A stretch of DNA of 7,026 nucleotides from Verrucomicrobiaceae bacterium (GCA_003820635.1 RPOS01000241.1:1-7026); one strand, 5' to 3'; shown: positions 1 to 5,923, numbered from the stretch's first letter. Numbers and translations: made by a program. The notes: generated by a model from the sequence alone, not told the origin.

Positions 1-1
1 G

Positions 2-394
2 TTCCGCGTGTCTGAAGGCATGAAGGCGCTTGATCGTACTGCTGCGTCACGCGGAGGCTTGTTGTCTGGCGCTACGCTCAAAGGCGCGCAACGGTTTGGT
101 CAAGAATCAGCCAGCCAAGAATACCAAAACGCATACAATCGCTACACGCAAAACCAGCAGACGCAACGCAACGCGCTCGCCAATCTTGCGGGTATCGGTC
201 AAACCGCCAGCACTCAATTGCAACGTGCTGGAGAGCAATACGCTACCCCCGCAAGCGAGTTGCAGCAAAGTATTGGGAACGTGCGCGCATCGGGCTACAT
301 GCAAGGCGCTAACGCGCTATCTGGTGGATTGACTGGCGCAGTTAGCGCATATCAGAATCAGCAACTGCTTAACTCGTTAATGAACCGAGGCTAA
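2..394 (+). CDS. Phage virion (DNA-transfer/tail-associated type) protein, C-terminal part, 5' truncated
   Basis: The frame is open to the left edge: codons before the GTG at 8 read Phe-Arg, so the gene begins outside the window and about 130 residues of its C-terminus are seen. The first visible part carries the pattern FRVSEGMKALDRTAASRGGL, then a Gln/Ala/Asn-rich helical stretch with EYQNAYNRY and LAGIGQTAS. In my knowledge of phage proteins this 'ALDR.AA.RGGL.SG...K' plus 'EY.NAYNRY...LAG.GQTA' arrangement is typical of proteins annotated as DNA-transfer or tail-associated virion proteins, often next to ejection proteins. No enzyme motif is seen. The stop (TAA) is one base from the next start (TAATATG), so the two are probably co-translated. 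The exact virion role is inferred; the family-level recognition is moderate. Confidence 0.8.
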   Translation, partial: FRVSEGMKALDRTAASRGGLLSGATLKGAQRFGQESASQEYQNAYNRYTQNQQTQRNALANLAGIGQTASTQLQRAGEQYATPASELQQSIGNVRASGYMQGANALSGGLTGAVSAYQNQQLLNSLMNRG

Positions 395-395
395 T

Positions 396-1709
396 ATGCC
401 GCTTGATCCGTCTATCCTCGCGCAGGGAAAACCTTTTCAGATGCCTGATCCGTTGCAAAACTACGCTAAAGTTTTGCAAATTCAGAATGCGCAACAACAG
501 CTAAAAAGTTCAGAGACGCAACAGCAAGTGTCGCAGATGCAGCTTGATGAAATGCGCCGCGACCGCGAAGAAATACAGAAGATTCAGCAAGAACGCATTG
601 CGCAAGGACAAGACCCTGACTTGCGTAAGTTAGCCTCGTCGATGATGAATACTAAACAGTATTTTAAAGACGGCGTTGAATTGCTTCAAAAGTTGGATCA
701 GCAAGATAAGCTTAACGCAATCATGGGTGGCGGCGCGACAAACGCGCTTGCTCCTGCCCCCACCGCGCCCTCCGGTATGCCCACGGCACCAGCAAACGCG
801 CTTGCGAAAACAGCGTTGCCTGCGCCCGGGATGCTTGGCGGGATGCCTGGCGGGATGCCAGAAGCCGCGCCGCTCGGAACGCCAGTTAGGACTGCACCTG
901 CTAGACCCGTAGGGGCGACTGCCGCGCCAATACAGGGTGCTTCGGTATCTACACAAGCGCAAGAAACGCTGGGTAAGATCAACCAACTTTACGCACTTGG
1001 CACACCTCAAGCAGTAAGTATCGCTAAAGGTCTGGAAGCACAAATGAAGTTTTTGGAATCAAGGGTTCCGCTTCCAGCAGATGTAGAAGAACAAAAAGCA
1101 CGACTTGCTCGTGCGGGCGCACCTAGCGTTAATGTATCTACAGAGAAACAATACGGCCAAGCCTTTGCAGGAAAAGTTGCGGAATCAGATGCAGGGATGC
1201 GTGAAGCGGCGCTTAAGGCCCCTGAAATGGCTAACACGGCCAACCGAATCCTTGAGCTTACATCTACCGGTAAAGTATTCACCGGAACCGGCGCAAACAT
1301 AAAACTTCAGTTGGCTAAAGCATTGGGGATGGTGGGGGCTAACGATTCTCAAACTGCCGCAAATACAGAAGCATTGGTCGCCGATATGGGTGCAAGCACG
1401 CTTGCAGCCATTAAAACGTCGGGGTTGGGCACCGGCCAAGGATTTACCAATAAAGATTTGGAATTTTTGCAAAACATTGCTGGCGGCAGAATTACCCTTG
1501 AAAAAGATACTATCCAACGAATCGCCGAACTTCAGCATAAAGCTGCGGAAGCTAGCGCACAAAAATGGGCCGCGCGCGTCAAACAAATTCCAGCGGCCAC
1601 CTTGGAAGGTACAGGTATTACTACTGAGCCTGTTCAAGTACCTAAGAAGTTTGGTACGAAAGCAGCGCCTGCCGCTGGTGGTCTTAAATTTCTAGGATAT
1701 GAAAAATAA
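396..1709 (+). CDS. Phage internal virion / ejection-type structural protein (437 aa)
   Basis: The start is ATG, preceded by GAGG five bases upstream. Residues about 20-70 are Gln/Glu-rich and predicted coiled coil. Residues 113-185 form a Pro/Ala/Gly-rich low-complexity linker that includes GMLGGMPGGMPE. The C-terminal half (about 250-400) is helical and contains FTGTGANIKLQLAKALG (295-311), an 'MGASTLAAIKTSGLGTGQGF' block (331-350), then TNKDLEFLQNIAGG and a Trp near 391. I recognise this 'FTG..A..KL.LAKALG ... IK..GLGTGQGFTN.D.EFLQ' pattern from phage virion proteins annotated as internal or ejection proteins. It has no signal peptide or obvious catalytic site. It sits between two other virion genes and its stop overlaps the next start by one base (TAATG). 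Gene and virion class are well supported; the ejection role is inferred. Confidence 0.85.
   Translation: MPLDPSILAQGKPFQMPDPLQNYAKVLQIQNAQQQLKSSETQQQVSQMQLDEMRRDREEIQKIQQERIAQGQDPDLRKLASSMMNTKQYFKDGVELLQKLDQQDKLNAIMGGGATNALAPAPTAPSGMPTAPANALAKTALPAPGMLGGMPGGMPEAAPLGTPVRTAPARPVGATAAPIQGASVSTQAQETLGKINQLYALGTPQAVSIAKGLEAQMKFLESRVPLPADVEEQKARLARAGAPSVNVSTEKQYGQAFAGKVAESDAGMREAALKAPEMANTANRILELTSTGKVFTGTGANIKLQLAKALGMVGANDSQTAANTEALVADMGASTLAAIKTSGLGTGQGFTNKDLEFLQNIAGGRITLEKDTIQRIAELQHKAAEASAQKWAARVKQIPAATLEGTGITTEPVQVPKKFGTKAAPAAGGLKFLGYEK
828..860 (+). repeat. Short in-frame tandem repeat, 12-bp unit, about 2.75 copies
   Basis: The unit gggatgcYtggc occurs at 828-839 and 840-851, and a partial copy gggatgcca follows at 852-860. 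The period is a multiple of three, so copy number can change without breaking the frame. It encodes the GM(L/P)GGMPGGMP stretch (residues 145-155) of the Pro/Ala/Gly-rich linker of the 437-aa virion protein. Confidence 0.75.
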
Positions 1710-3370
1710 TGCCTGTCGCCCGCTTTCAAATGCCAGATGGACGTGTAGCTCGGTTTGAAGTACCGGAAGGTACTTCACCTGAGCAAGCGCAAACAATGAT
1801 GGAGGCGCATTTTGCGTCTACTGCCGCTGCCGCGCCTGCTGCGCCTGAACGCGGTACGGTGCCTGCTGAAGAACGTTCGGTCGGCGGCTTCTTGTCTAAC
1901 GTAGGCACAAGCGCGGGCAAGCTTGTTGGTGGGTTGGCGGAAGCTGTTACAAGCCCCGTCAAAACAGTAGGCGGCATCTTGGACATTGGCGCTGGTGCAT
2001 TACAGAAAGCTTTGCCCAAAGGCTTGGTAGATTTTGCAAATAATCTTCAAACGCCGGAAGCACAAGAAGCCGCGCAACGTGCCGTGCAAACTGCAAATGC
2101 AGTTGGCGGAATGTACGCGCAGCGCTATGGTAGCGCTGAAGGATTGAAAAAAACACTGTATGAAGATCCCGTAGGCGCTGCGGCAGATTTATCCGCGCTT
2201 TTTACTGGTGGAGCTGGCGCAGTTAAAGGTCTTGCAGGCGCTGCACGCGCTGTGCCTGCTGCAACAAGACTCGCGCCTGCTGCCGAAGCTACCGCAAACG
2301 CGCTATCTACGGCCGCGCGGTATACAAACCCGCTTCAGCCAGTTGGTAAGGCTGTAAATGCACTTGGGTCAATTGGCGGAGGGGCGTTACAGACTGCTGC
2401 CGGATTTGCTACTGGTCGGGGAAAAGAGGCTTTCAAGGATGCCTATACCGCAGGCAAAGAAGGCTCGCTTGGGTTCGTTGAAAGTATGCGCGGTAAGGTT
2501 CCTGTTGAGCAAGTGCTGGATGACGCAAAGCGCGGGCTATCAAACATCCAAAACGATATGTCGGCGGCGTATGCAACGGCTAAAACTGGCTGGGCTGCGG
2601 ATACTACTCCATTGGACTTCAGCAAGATTGATACCGCATTTGCCAAATTAGAAGCCAGCACGCAACACGCCGGTAAATCACTGATTGGCAAAGATGAAGC
2701 CACTAAGATTGCCGAAGTTAGATCAGTGCTGGATGAATGGCGTGCTGATCCTACTGCGCACACTGCGTTGGGTTTGGATGCGCTCAAGCGCCGCGTAGAT
2801 GCCATCTATCCAGACAACCCCAGACAATCGCAAGCGCAGCGTGTAATTAGCGGCACTCGAAACGCGGTAAAAGATGTAATCCAAAAACAAGTGCCCGAAT
2901 ACGCAGCCGCAATGAAAGGCTACGAAGAAGGCATCGGTATGATCCGCGAGATTGAAAAAGGATTGTCTTTAGGAGACAAAGCATCCAAGACTGCCGCGCT
3001 GCAAAAACTGCAATCTCTTGTAAAAAATAAACCTTTTGATAAATATAGGCAGGAACTTATATCGAAACTGGAAGCCGAAGGCGGAGTAAGTTTAGCGCCT
3101 ACGATTGCAGGACAGTCTCTTAGTGAAATAACACCCTCGGGTCTTGGTAAATTAGGTTGGGGTATGGGTGCTGGCGCGGCTTTGATGGGTAGCCCCAAGG
3201 CTATGCTTGCACTTCCTTTGACTTCACCGCGATTGATGGGCGAAGCTTTTTACGGTGCAGGGCGGCTTGCAAACGCCAAAAATGCGTTGTTGAATAAAAC
3301 AAATTTGACAATAACACCAGAACAAATAAACTTCATCAACGCACTTACTGCTAACCGACCTCCCGAATGA
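1709..3370 (+). CDS. Phage virion protein with N-terminal 'PDGRVARFEVPEGTSPEQA' module, probable ejection/membrane-active protein (553 aa)
   Basis: The first 36 residues (VARFQMPDGRVARFEVPEGT, then SPEQAQTMMEAHF) are a small module I know from the N-termini of phage virion proteins, including ejection proteins and virion-associated peptidoglycan hydrolases. Residues 59-105 and 155-235 are Ala/Gly-rich amphipathic segments. Residues 240-455 are charged and helical (VEQVLDDAKRGLSNIQNDMS, LDALKRRVDAIYPDNPRQSQ). Residues 478-520 form a second hydrophobic Gly/Ala stretch (LGWGMGAGAALMG, GEAFYGAGRLANA). No Cys/His metal site or catalytic motif is visible. Alternating amphipathic and hydrophobic helices would suit a protein expelled from the capsid into the host envelope, but that is inference. 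It overlaps the gene before by one base and the gene after by four (ATGA). A tail-tape or scaffold-like role is an alternative. Confidence 0.85.
   Translation: MPVARFQMPDGRVARFEVPEGTSPEQAQTMMEAHFASTAAAAPAAPERGTVPAEERSVGGFLSNVGTSAGKLVGGLAEAVTSPVKTVGGILDIGAGALQKALPKGLVDFANNLQTPEAQEAAQRAVQTANAVGGMYAQRYGSAEGLKKTLYEDPVGAAADLSALFTGGAGAVKGLAGAARAVPAATRLAPAAEATANALSTAARYTNPLQPVGKAVNALGSIGGGALQTAAGFATGRGKEAFKDAYTAGKEGSLGFVESMRGKVPVEQVLDDAKRGLSNIQNDMSAAYATAKTGWAADTTPLDFSKIDTAFAKLEASTQHAGKSLIGKDEATKIAEVRSVLDEWRADPTAHTALGLDALKRRVDAIYPDNPRQSQAQRVISGTRNAVKDVIQKQVPEYAAAMKGYEEGIGMIREIEKGLSLGDKASKTAALQKLQSLVKNKPFDKYRQELISKLEAEGGVSLAPTIAGQSLSEITPSGLGKLGWGMGAGAALMGSPKAMLALPLTSPRLMGEAFYGAGRLANAKNALLNKTNLTITPEQINFINALTANRPPE
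3305..3332 (+). promoter_or_regulatory. Weak candidate sigma70-like promoter upstream of the lysis genes
   Basis: A perfect TTGACA (3305-3310) is followed after 16 bases by TAAACT (3327-3332), which matches TATAAT at four of six positions. It lies inside the 3' end of the 553-aa virion gene, about 35 bases before the first lysis-cassette start at 3367, in an A/T-rich patch unlike the surrounding sequence. It could give the lysis genes an extra transcript. The -10 is poor and the -35 match may be chance. Confidence 0.2.
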
Positions 3371-3597
3371 CCGATCAAGCCTTCACCGCGTTAATGCTGT
3401 CCCTAGTTGGTACTTTCTTCGGACTCCTAGTCGCGGTGCTAGGCTGGATGGGAAATAAGATTTATCTCAAGCTGGAAGAGGTTAATCTGAATCTTGGCAA
3501 ACTTGACCGAGATCTGACCACCAAAGTTCATGAAATTGATAAGCGCGTTACACGGCTTGAGTCTATACCGATCCTGACGAGGGTAGCCAAGCAATGA
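3367..3597 (+). CDS. Small membrane protein with N-terminal TM helix and C-terminal coiled coil (76 aa), lysis-cassette member
   Basis: Residues 8-29 form one strong transmembrane helix (FTALMLSLVGTFFGLLVAVL). Residues 33-66 form a charged heptad-like coiled coil (LEEVNLNLGKLDRDL, VHEIDKRVTRLES). It overlaps both neighbours by ATGA and lies directly before the endolysin, so a lysis role is likely: a holin, a holin accessory protein, or a very short inner-membrane spanin-like protein. The TM-then-coil order resembles an i-spanin rather than XhlA, where the coil comes first, but 76 residues is short for an Rz-type protein. No Shine-Dalgarno is evident before 3367 (upstream is accgacctcccga), so translation probably depends on re-initiation from the preceding gene. 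Confidence 0.8.
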   Translation: MTDQAFTALMLSLVGTFFGLLVAVLGWMGNKIYLKLEEVNLNLGKLDRDLTTKVHEIDKRVTRLESIPILTRVAKQ

Positions 3598-4019
3598 GCC
3601 GCCGAATAGAGGATCTGGTTCCGGCGGTGCAGCAGCGAGCGCAGGCGCTCGTTAAAGCCGCGAAAGACGTCGGGATTGATCTTCTAGTCACCAGCACCTA
3701 TCGTAGTAATGAAGAACAAGCGGCGCTGTATGCGCAGGGGCGCACGAAGCCCGGCGCGATTGTGACCAACGCTCGGCCTGGCGATTCATACCACAACTGG
3801 CGATGCGCGCTTGACGTGGTGCCGTTGCGTAACGGCAAACCCGTATGGGGAACAAGTGGGCCAGATGGTGACTTGTGGCGTAAGATTGGTGAGATGGGTG
3901 AAGCGGTTGGACTGGAATGGGCAGGACGTTGGACGGGCAAACTGCGCGAAATGGCACACTTTCAATACACTGGCGGGCTTACGCTTGCTCAACTGAAAGC
4001 AGGAAAGGAAATAGCATGA
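3594..4019 (+). CDS. Phage endolysin, M15-family zinc peptidoglycan peptidase (L-alanyl-D-glutamate / D-Ala-D-Ala type, 141 aa)
   Basis: This gene cleaves peptide cross-bridges of peptidoglycan at the end of infection. It has the M15 (VanY/CwlK-like) hallmarks: the substrate-binding block TSTYRSNEEQAALYAQGRT (33-51, with Arg37); the zinc pair His67 and Asp74 in SYHNWRCALDVV (spacing H-x6-D); and the C-terminal Glu119-Met-Ala-His122-Phe, giving the general base (Glu119) and third zinc ligand (His122). GLEWAGRW before it is also typical of the family. All expected metal and catalytic residues are present. No signal peptide or SAR helix is seen, so export should need a holin. The length fits single-domain endolysins with no separate wall-binding domain. 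It overlaps the gene before and the gene after by four bases each. The exact bond cleaved cannot be read from sequence. Confidence 0.95.
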   Translation: MSRRIEDLVPAVQQRAQALVKAAKDVGIDLLVTSTYRSNEEQAALYAQGRTKPGAIVTNARPGDSYHNWRCALDVVPLRNGKPVWGTSGPDGDLWRKIGEMGEAVGLEWAGRWTGKLREMAHFQYTGGLTLAQLKAGKEIA

Positions 4020-4207
4020 AGGGCTACCGCACTATGATCCTGAACGGCGCTATGGTTGCGCTGCCTGTCATTGACTACCTGAGCAGCAACGGCGCAGTCG
4101 TCGGCGCTCTTTTGGGGCCGGCCGGTGTGACTGCGCTGTCCCTGCTTGGTCTTGCCAATATGGTCTTGCGTTGGGTGACTACAACACCTGTTTTTCGAGA
4201 CGAGTAA
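4016..4207 (+). CDS. Holin-like small membrane protein (63 aa)
   Basis: The start ATG at 4016 overlaps the endolysin stop by four bases and has a strong Shine-Dalgarno (aggaaagga, six bases before it). An in-frame upstream start exists at 3917 but would bury 99 bases in the endolysin gene and lacks support. The product has two hydrophobic segments, about residues 7-22 (MILNGAMVALPVIDYL) and 26-52 (AVVGALLGPAGVTALSLLGL), and a short polar tail (PVFRDE). Size, two hydrophobic stretches and position after an endolysin without a signal peptide suit a class II-like holin. Small proteins of the 'KGYRT ... LGLANMVLRWVTTTPV' type are common in phages and often left uncharacterised, so holin is an inference. 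It is the last gene of the rightward arm. Confidence 0.85.
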   Translation: MKGYRTMILNGAMVALPVIDYLSSNGAVVGALLGPAGVTALSLLGLANMVLRWVTTTPVFRDE

Positions 4208-4210
4208 CAA

Positions 4211-4759
4211 TCAGTTGCGCGTACTTTTCCGGCGCGCGCGTCTGTCACGCATGCGCTTGTTGTTAGCCTCTCGGCAAAGATCGCACCGGCACTTGTGAGA
4301 TTCGTAGCCCTGACGGGTTCCGTGCTTCCACTCGACCAACATGCCTGATTGCAGCGCACGCTCCACTGGCATGCGGCCTATGCGTTTGTGCAGCGTGTCT
4401 GCGCGCAACCCAAGTTCGTCTGCCCACTGTGCCAGCGTCTGAGTCTTTCCGTTGTGCGTAATCCGATGGTTTCTGCGTTGGTTGTTGAGTTGCTCTTTTA
4501 GCGTTGCCCACCGGCAGTTTTCTGGCGAGTAACCCAGATCGTTGTTGATCCTGTCCAGAGACTTTCCGTCTGGCGCCTCTCCCATGTCAGCAACGAACTG
4601 ATCAAAGTCGCCGCGCCACTGCGTACAAACCTCAATGCCTCTGCCACCGTAGTGTTTGAACGAATGGCTCTTGACGCTGTAGCAACGGTTGCGCATGGAT
4701 CGCCATGCGTAATAGGTGCGGCTGCTACTGGGGTTACTCCACTTCCCTTTGAATGCCAT
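4211..4759 (-). CDS. HNH/homing-type endonuclease-like DNA-binding protein with HTH module and C-terminal Cys-rich tail (182 aa)
   Basis: Three blocks can be seen. Residues 15-93 contain W..MRNRCY, HYGGRGIEVCTQW and SLDRINNDLGYSPENCRWAT, the signature of a large phage family usually annotated as HNH or AP2/homing-endonuclease-like. Residues 100-137 (THNGKTQTLAQWADELGLRA, then DTLHKRIGRMPVERAL) look like a helix-turn-helix specificity module as found in intron-encoded nucleases. Residues 146-172 (HGTRQGYESHKCRCDLCREA, then basic residues) form an HGT..GY..H.CRC..C module with potential zinc ligands His155, Cys157, Cys159 and Cys162, ending in an Arg/Lys-rich tail. In the first block Asp69 stands where a classical HNH has its first His, so activity is unproven. 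The start at 4759 has GGAG seven bases upstream and lies 26 bases inside the preceding gene. It is the last gene of the leftward arm. Confidence 0.88.
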   Translation of the reverse strand: MAFKGKWSNPSSSRTYYAWRSMRNRCYSVKSHSFKHYGGRGIEVCTQWRGDFDQFVADMGEAPDGKSLDRINNDLGYSPENCRWATLKEQLNNQRRNHRITHNGKTQTLAQWADELGLRADTLHKRIGRMPVERALQSGMLVEWKHGTRQGYESHKCRCDLCREANNKRMRDRRARRKSTRN

Positions 4760-5009
4760 TGTTGGTCTCCATCACGTTCTTGATTAGCGTAGAGTATCCA
4801 ACTATATCAACAATGTTGTCAAGATATGACGGGTCGCCGTTTAGCATTCTAGCCACTTTGTGCTGCACCATCTCCAGCCCTTCCTTTTGCACGTCGGTCA
4901 ACTTTGACCAATTGGCGGAAGACTGCATTGCACGCTTCAGCGCCTGGCTGATAGCAGCATGGGTTTCAAACTCGCCGTAGCGTTTGCCGCGTTCTTCAAG
5001 AATCTTCAT
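4734..5009 (-). CDS. DUF6378-like phage protein (91 aa)
   Basis: The pattern KILEERGKRYGEFETHAAIS ... NWSKLTDVQKEGLEMVQHKV ... ARMLNGDPSYLDNIVDIVGY is one I recognise as the DUF6378 type of phage protein. It is an all-helical small protein with conserved Glu43, Glu46, His50, Arg54, Asp64, Asp68 and Tyr72. The arrangement of acidic residues on helices recalls the MazG-like all-alpha NTP pyrophosphatase fold, but that is only a resemblance; no function is established here. The start at 5009 is chosen because the family consensus begins with MKILEERG. An in-frame start at 5075 would add 22 residues overlapping the upstream gene in another frame. A weak AAGG lies seven bases before the ATG. It overlaps the upstream gene by 14 bases and the downstream endonuclease-like gene by 26. 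Confidence 0.87.
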   Translation of the reverse strand: MKILEERGKRYGEFETHAAISQALKRAMQSSANWSKLTDVQKEGLEMVQHKVARMLNGDPSYLDNIVDIVGYSTLIKNVMETNNGIQREVE

Positions 5010-5199
5010 TTTTTGGCCTTTTTGGTAGTGGTGCCCACATGATCCAGAATGTGTCGCGCCCGTTATAGGTGCCATACACGGCGCATCCCAGCGCGCTTAG
5101 AAGCTGAACCTTGCGCCCTGTCGGGCAGGTTTCTATTGGCTGCCAATAGTAGTCATGATCCACTACAGCTATGCCATCTGACGAGTTCTTCAGCTTCAT
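4996..5199 (-). CDS. DUF551-like small phage protein (67 aa)
   Basis: Residues 18-61 read YWQPIETCPTGRKVQLLSAL ... GTYNGRDTFWIMWAPLPKRP. The 'W.PIETCP....V.L......G.Y.......W..W.PLP..P' layout matches DUF551-type phage proteins: small beta-rich proteins of unknown function, frequent in accessory or early regions. Conserved-looking positions are Trp19, Pro26, Trp52, Trp55, Pro57 and Pro59. The first 15 residues look like an unstructured lead. The start shares an ATGA overlap with the upstream gene and no clear Shine-Dalgarno is visible (tgacccgcg before ATG), so coupling is the likely way it is translated. The role is unknown. Confidence 0.8.
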   Translation of the reverse strand: MKLKNSSDGIAVVDHDYYWQPIETCPTGRKVQLLSALGCAVYGTYNGRDTFWIMWAPLPKRPKNEDS

Positions 5200-5618
5200 C
5201 GCGGGTCATATTCACGCATAGCAGCGGCTCGTTCGGCTCTTGCACGCTCCATCGTTTCGGTTGGTCGCCCACCAAGCAAAGCGCAGGTTAATGCAACTGA
5301 CGCCAGCACAGCCGGAACAATCAGACCAATCGGGCCAAGAACTAAACAGGCGAAAGACGGCAGGATAAGCGCGCCACATACCATTGCAACCGTGTGCAGC
5401 ACGTTCTTGCATACTCTTGCTGCACGCGACTGCGTTGGCGGCGTTTGTTGTGGTTCAACACAGGGGCGATCCCGCAATTCACGTTCCAATCGTTGCGCGT
5501 ACAAGGACGGCTGCACCGGCGCAGTTTCTCGCGGTTCAATGTGGCGCACTTCCACAAACTCAGAGAACTGAACGTGTCGATCTGCGGCAGTCTGCGGTCT
5601 GATTGGTACGATGTTCAT
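5196..5618 (-). CDS. Unrecognised two-TM membrane protein with long N-terminal tail (140 aa)
   Basis: I do not recognise a family. Residues 1-68 are hydrophilic and Pro/Arg/Gln-rich (ETAPVQPSLYAQRLERELRD). Residues 73-94 and 96-116 form two closely spaced hydrophobic helices joined by a Gly-Pro turn (LGPIGLIVPA), with Cys70, Cys81, Cys91 and Cys112 in or near them. Residues 117-140 are a charged helical tail (ETMERARAERAAAMREY). The layout suggests a membrane hairpin with both ends on the same side, probably cytoplasmic given the Arg content. The Shine-Dalgarno AGGGAG is nine bases before the ATG, and both ends use ATGA overlaps. An early membrane-acting role such as superinfection exclusion is possible but unsupported. 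A second holin is less likely because of the long tail and location. Confidence 0.8.
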   Translation of the reverse strand: MNIVPIRPQTAADRHVQFSEFVEVRHIEPRETAPVQPSLYAQRLERELRDRPCVEPQQTPPTQSRAARVCKNVLHTVAMVCGALILPSFACLVLGPIGLIVPAVLASVALTCALLGGRPTETMERARAERAAAMREYDPR

Positions 5619-5923
5619 TTTGCACGCTCCCTATCTACAAACTTTTGCACCTCGTAAAGTTGCCGCTCCCCTCCTTGCGTAAGCAGAATTTTTTTCATAG
5701 TCTGCCAACGCTCGGCGTCGTGTTTCAGCTTATCGTTTTCCTGCTTGATTTGCATGTTAGCCGAGGAAATTTGTTGCACATCGGCCTGAAACTTCTGGAT
5801 TGTTGACTGTTGCTCGCACAGCACCGCGTCTTTGTATTCGACGTTTTGACGGAGAAATGAGTTTTCAGCAGCCAAATAGTTGTAATTTGGCATCACACTA
5901 GTAGGAATCATTATGGGGTTCAT
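5615..5923 (-). CDS. Coiled-coil protein of unknown function (102 aa)
   Basis: After a short Pro/Met/Asn-rich lead (NPIMIPTSVMPNYN), residues 15-75 form a nearly continuous coiled coil rich in Gln, Glu and Lys (ENSFLRQNVEYKDAVLCEQQ, then STIQKFQADVQQISSANMQI, then KQENDKLKHDAERWQ). Residues 76-102 are a basic helix (MKKILL, QLYEVQKFVDRERAK). A single Cys36 could cross-link a dimer. No enzyme motif or membrane segment is present. A strong Shine-Dalgarno (GGAGGG, five bases before the ATG) suggests good expression. It overlaps the nuclease-like gene upstream and the two-TM gene downstream by ATGA. Coiled-coil phage proteins of this kind are usually hypothetical; oligomerisation or a scaffold role is inference. 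Confidence 0.8.
   Translation of the reverse strand: MNPIMIPTSVMPNYNYLAAENSFLRQNVEYKDAVLCEQQSTIQKFQADVQQISSANMQIKQENDKLKHDAERWQTMKKILLTQGGERQLYEVQKFVDRERAK

Noticed and set aside
630..1043. 137-aa open frame on the - strand inside the 437-aa virion gene
   Set aside because: Arg/Cys-rich composition without any motif, wholly antisense to a well-supported gene, and no ribosome-binding site or neighbours in phase. It is a shadow of the Ala/Pro-rich codons.
1185..1637. 150-aa open frame on the - strand inside the same virion gene
   Set aside because: It is long but antisense to the most conserved part of the virion protein, with a Phe/Cys/Arg-rich unstructured composition and no recognisable domain.
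3811..3996. 61-aa + frame nested in the endolysin gene, considered as an embedded o-spanin
   Set aside because: It lacks a signal peptide and lipobox; the Cys in MTWCRC is not preceded by the hydrophobic and small residues a lipobox needs.
3917..4207. Longer 96-aa form of the holin-like protein
   Set aside because: The extra 33 residues overlap the endolysin in another frame and are hydrophilic and nonsense-like. The ATG at 4016 has a strong Shine-Dalgarno and an ATGA overlap.
4217..4242. gcgcg...cgcgc tract after the convergent stops, considered as a terminator hairpin
   Set aside because: Only about five base pairs can form over a long loop, there is no T-run on either strand, and it lies within the coding region of the endonuclease-like gene.
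4734..5075. 113-aa form of the DUF6378-like protein
   Set aside because: The first 22 residues overlap the DUF551-like gene and do not belong to the family pattern, which begins MKILEERG at 5009.
5384..5657. Two + strand frames (72 and 87 aa) opposite the two-TM protein
   Set aside because: They are antisense to an ATGA-coupled operon member, with no ribosome-binding site and no motif.
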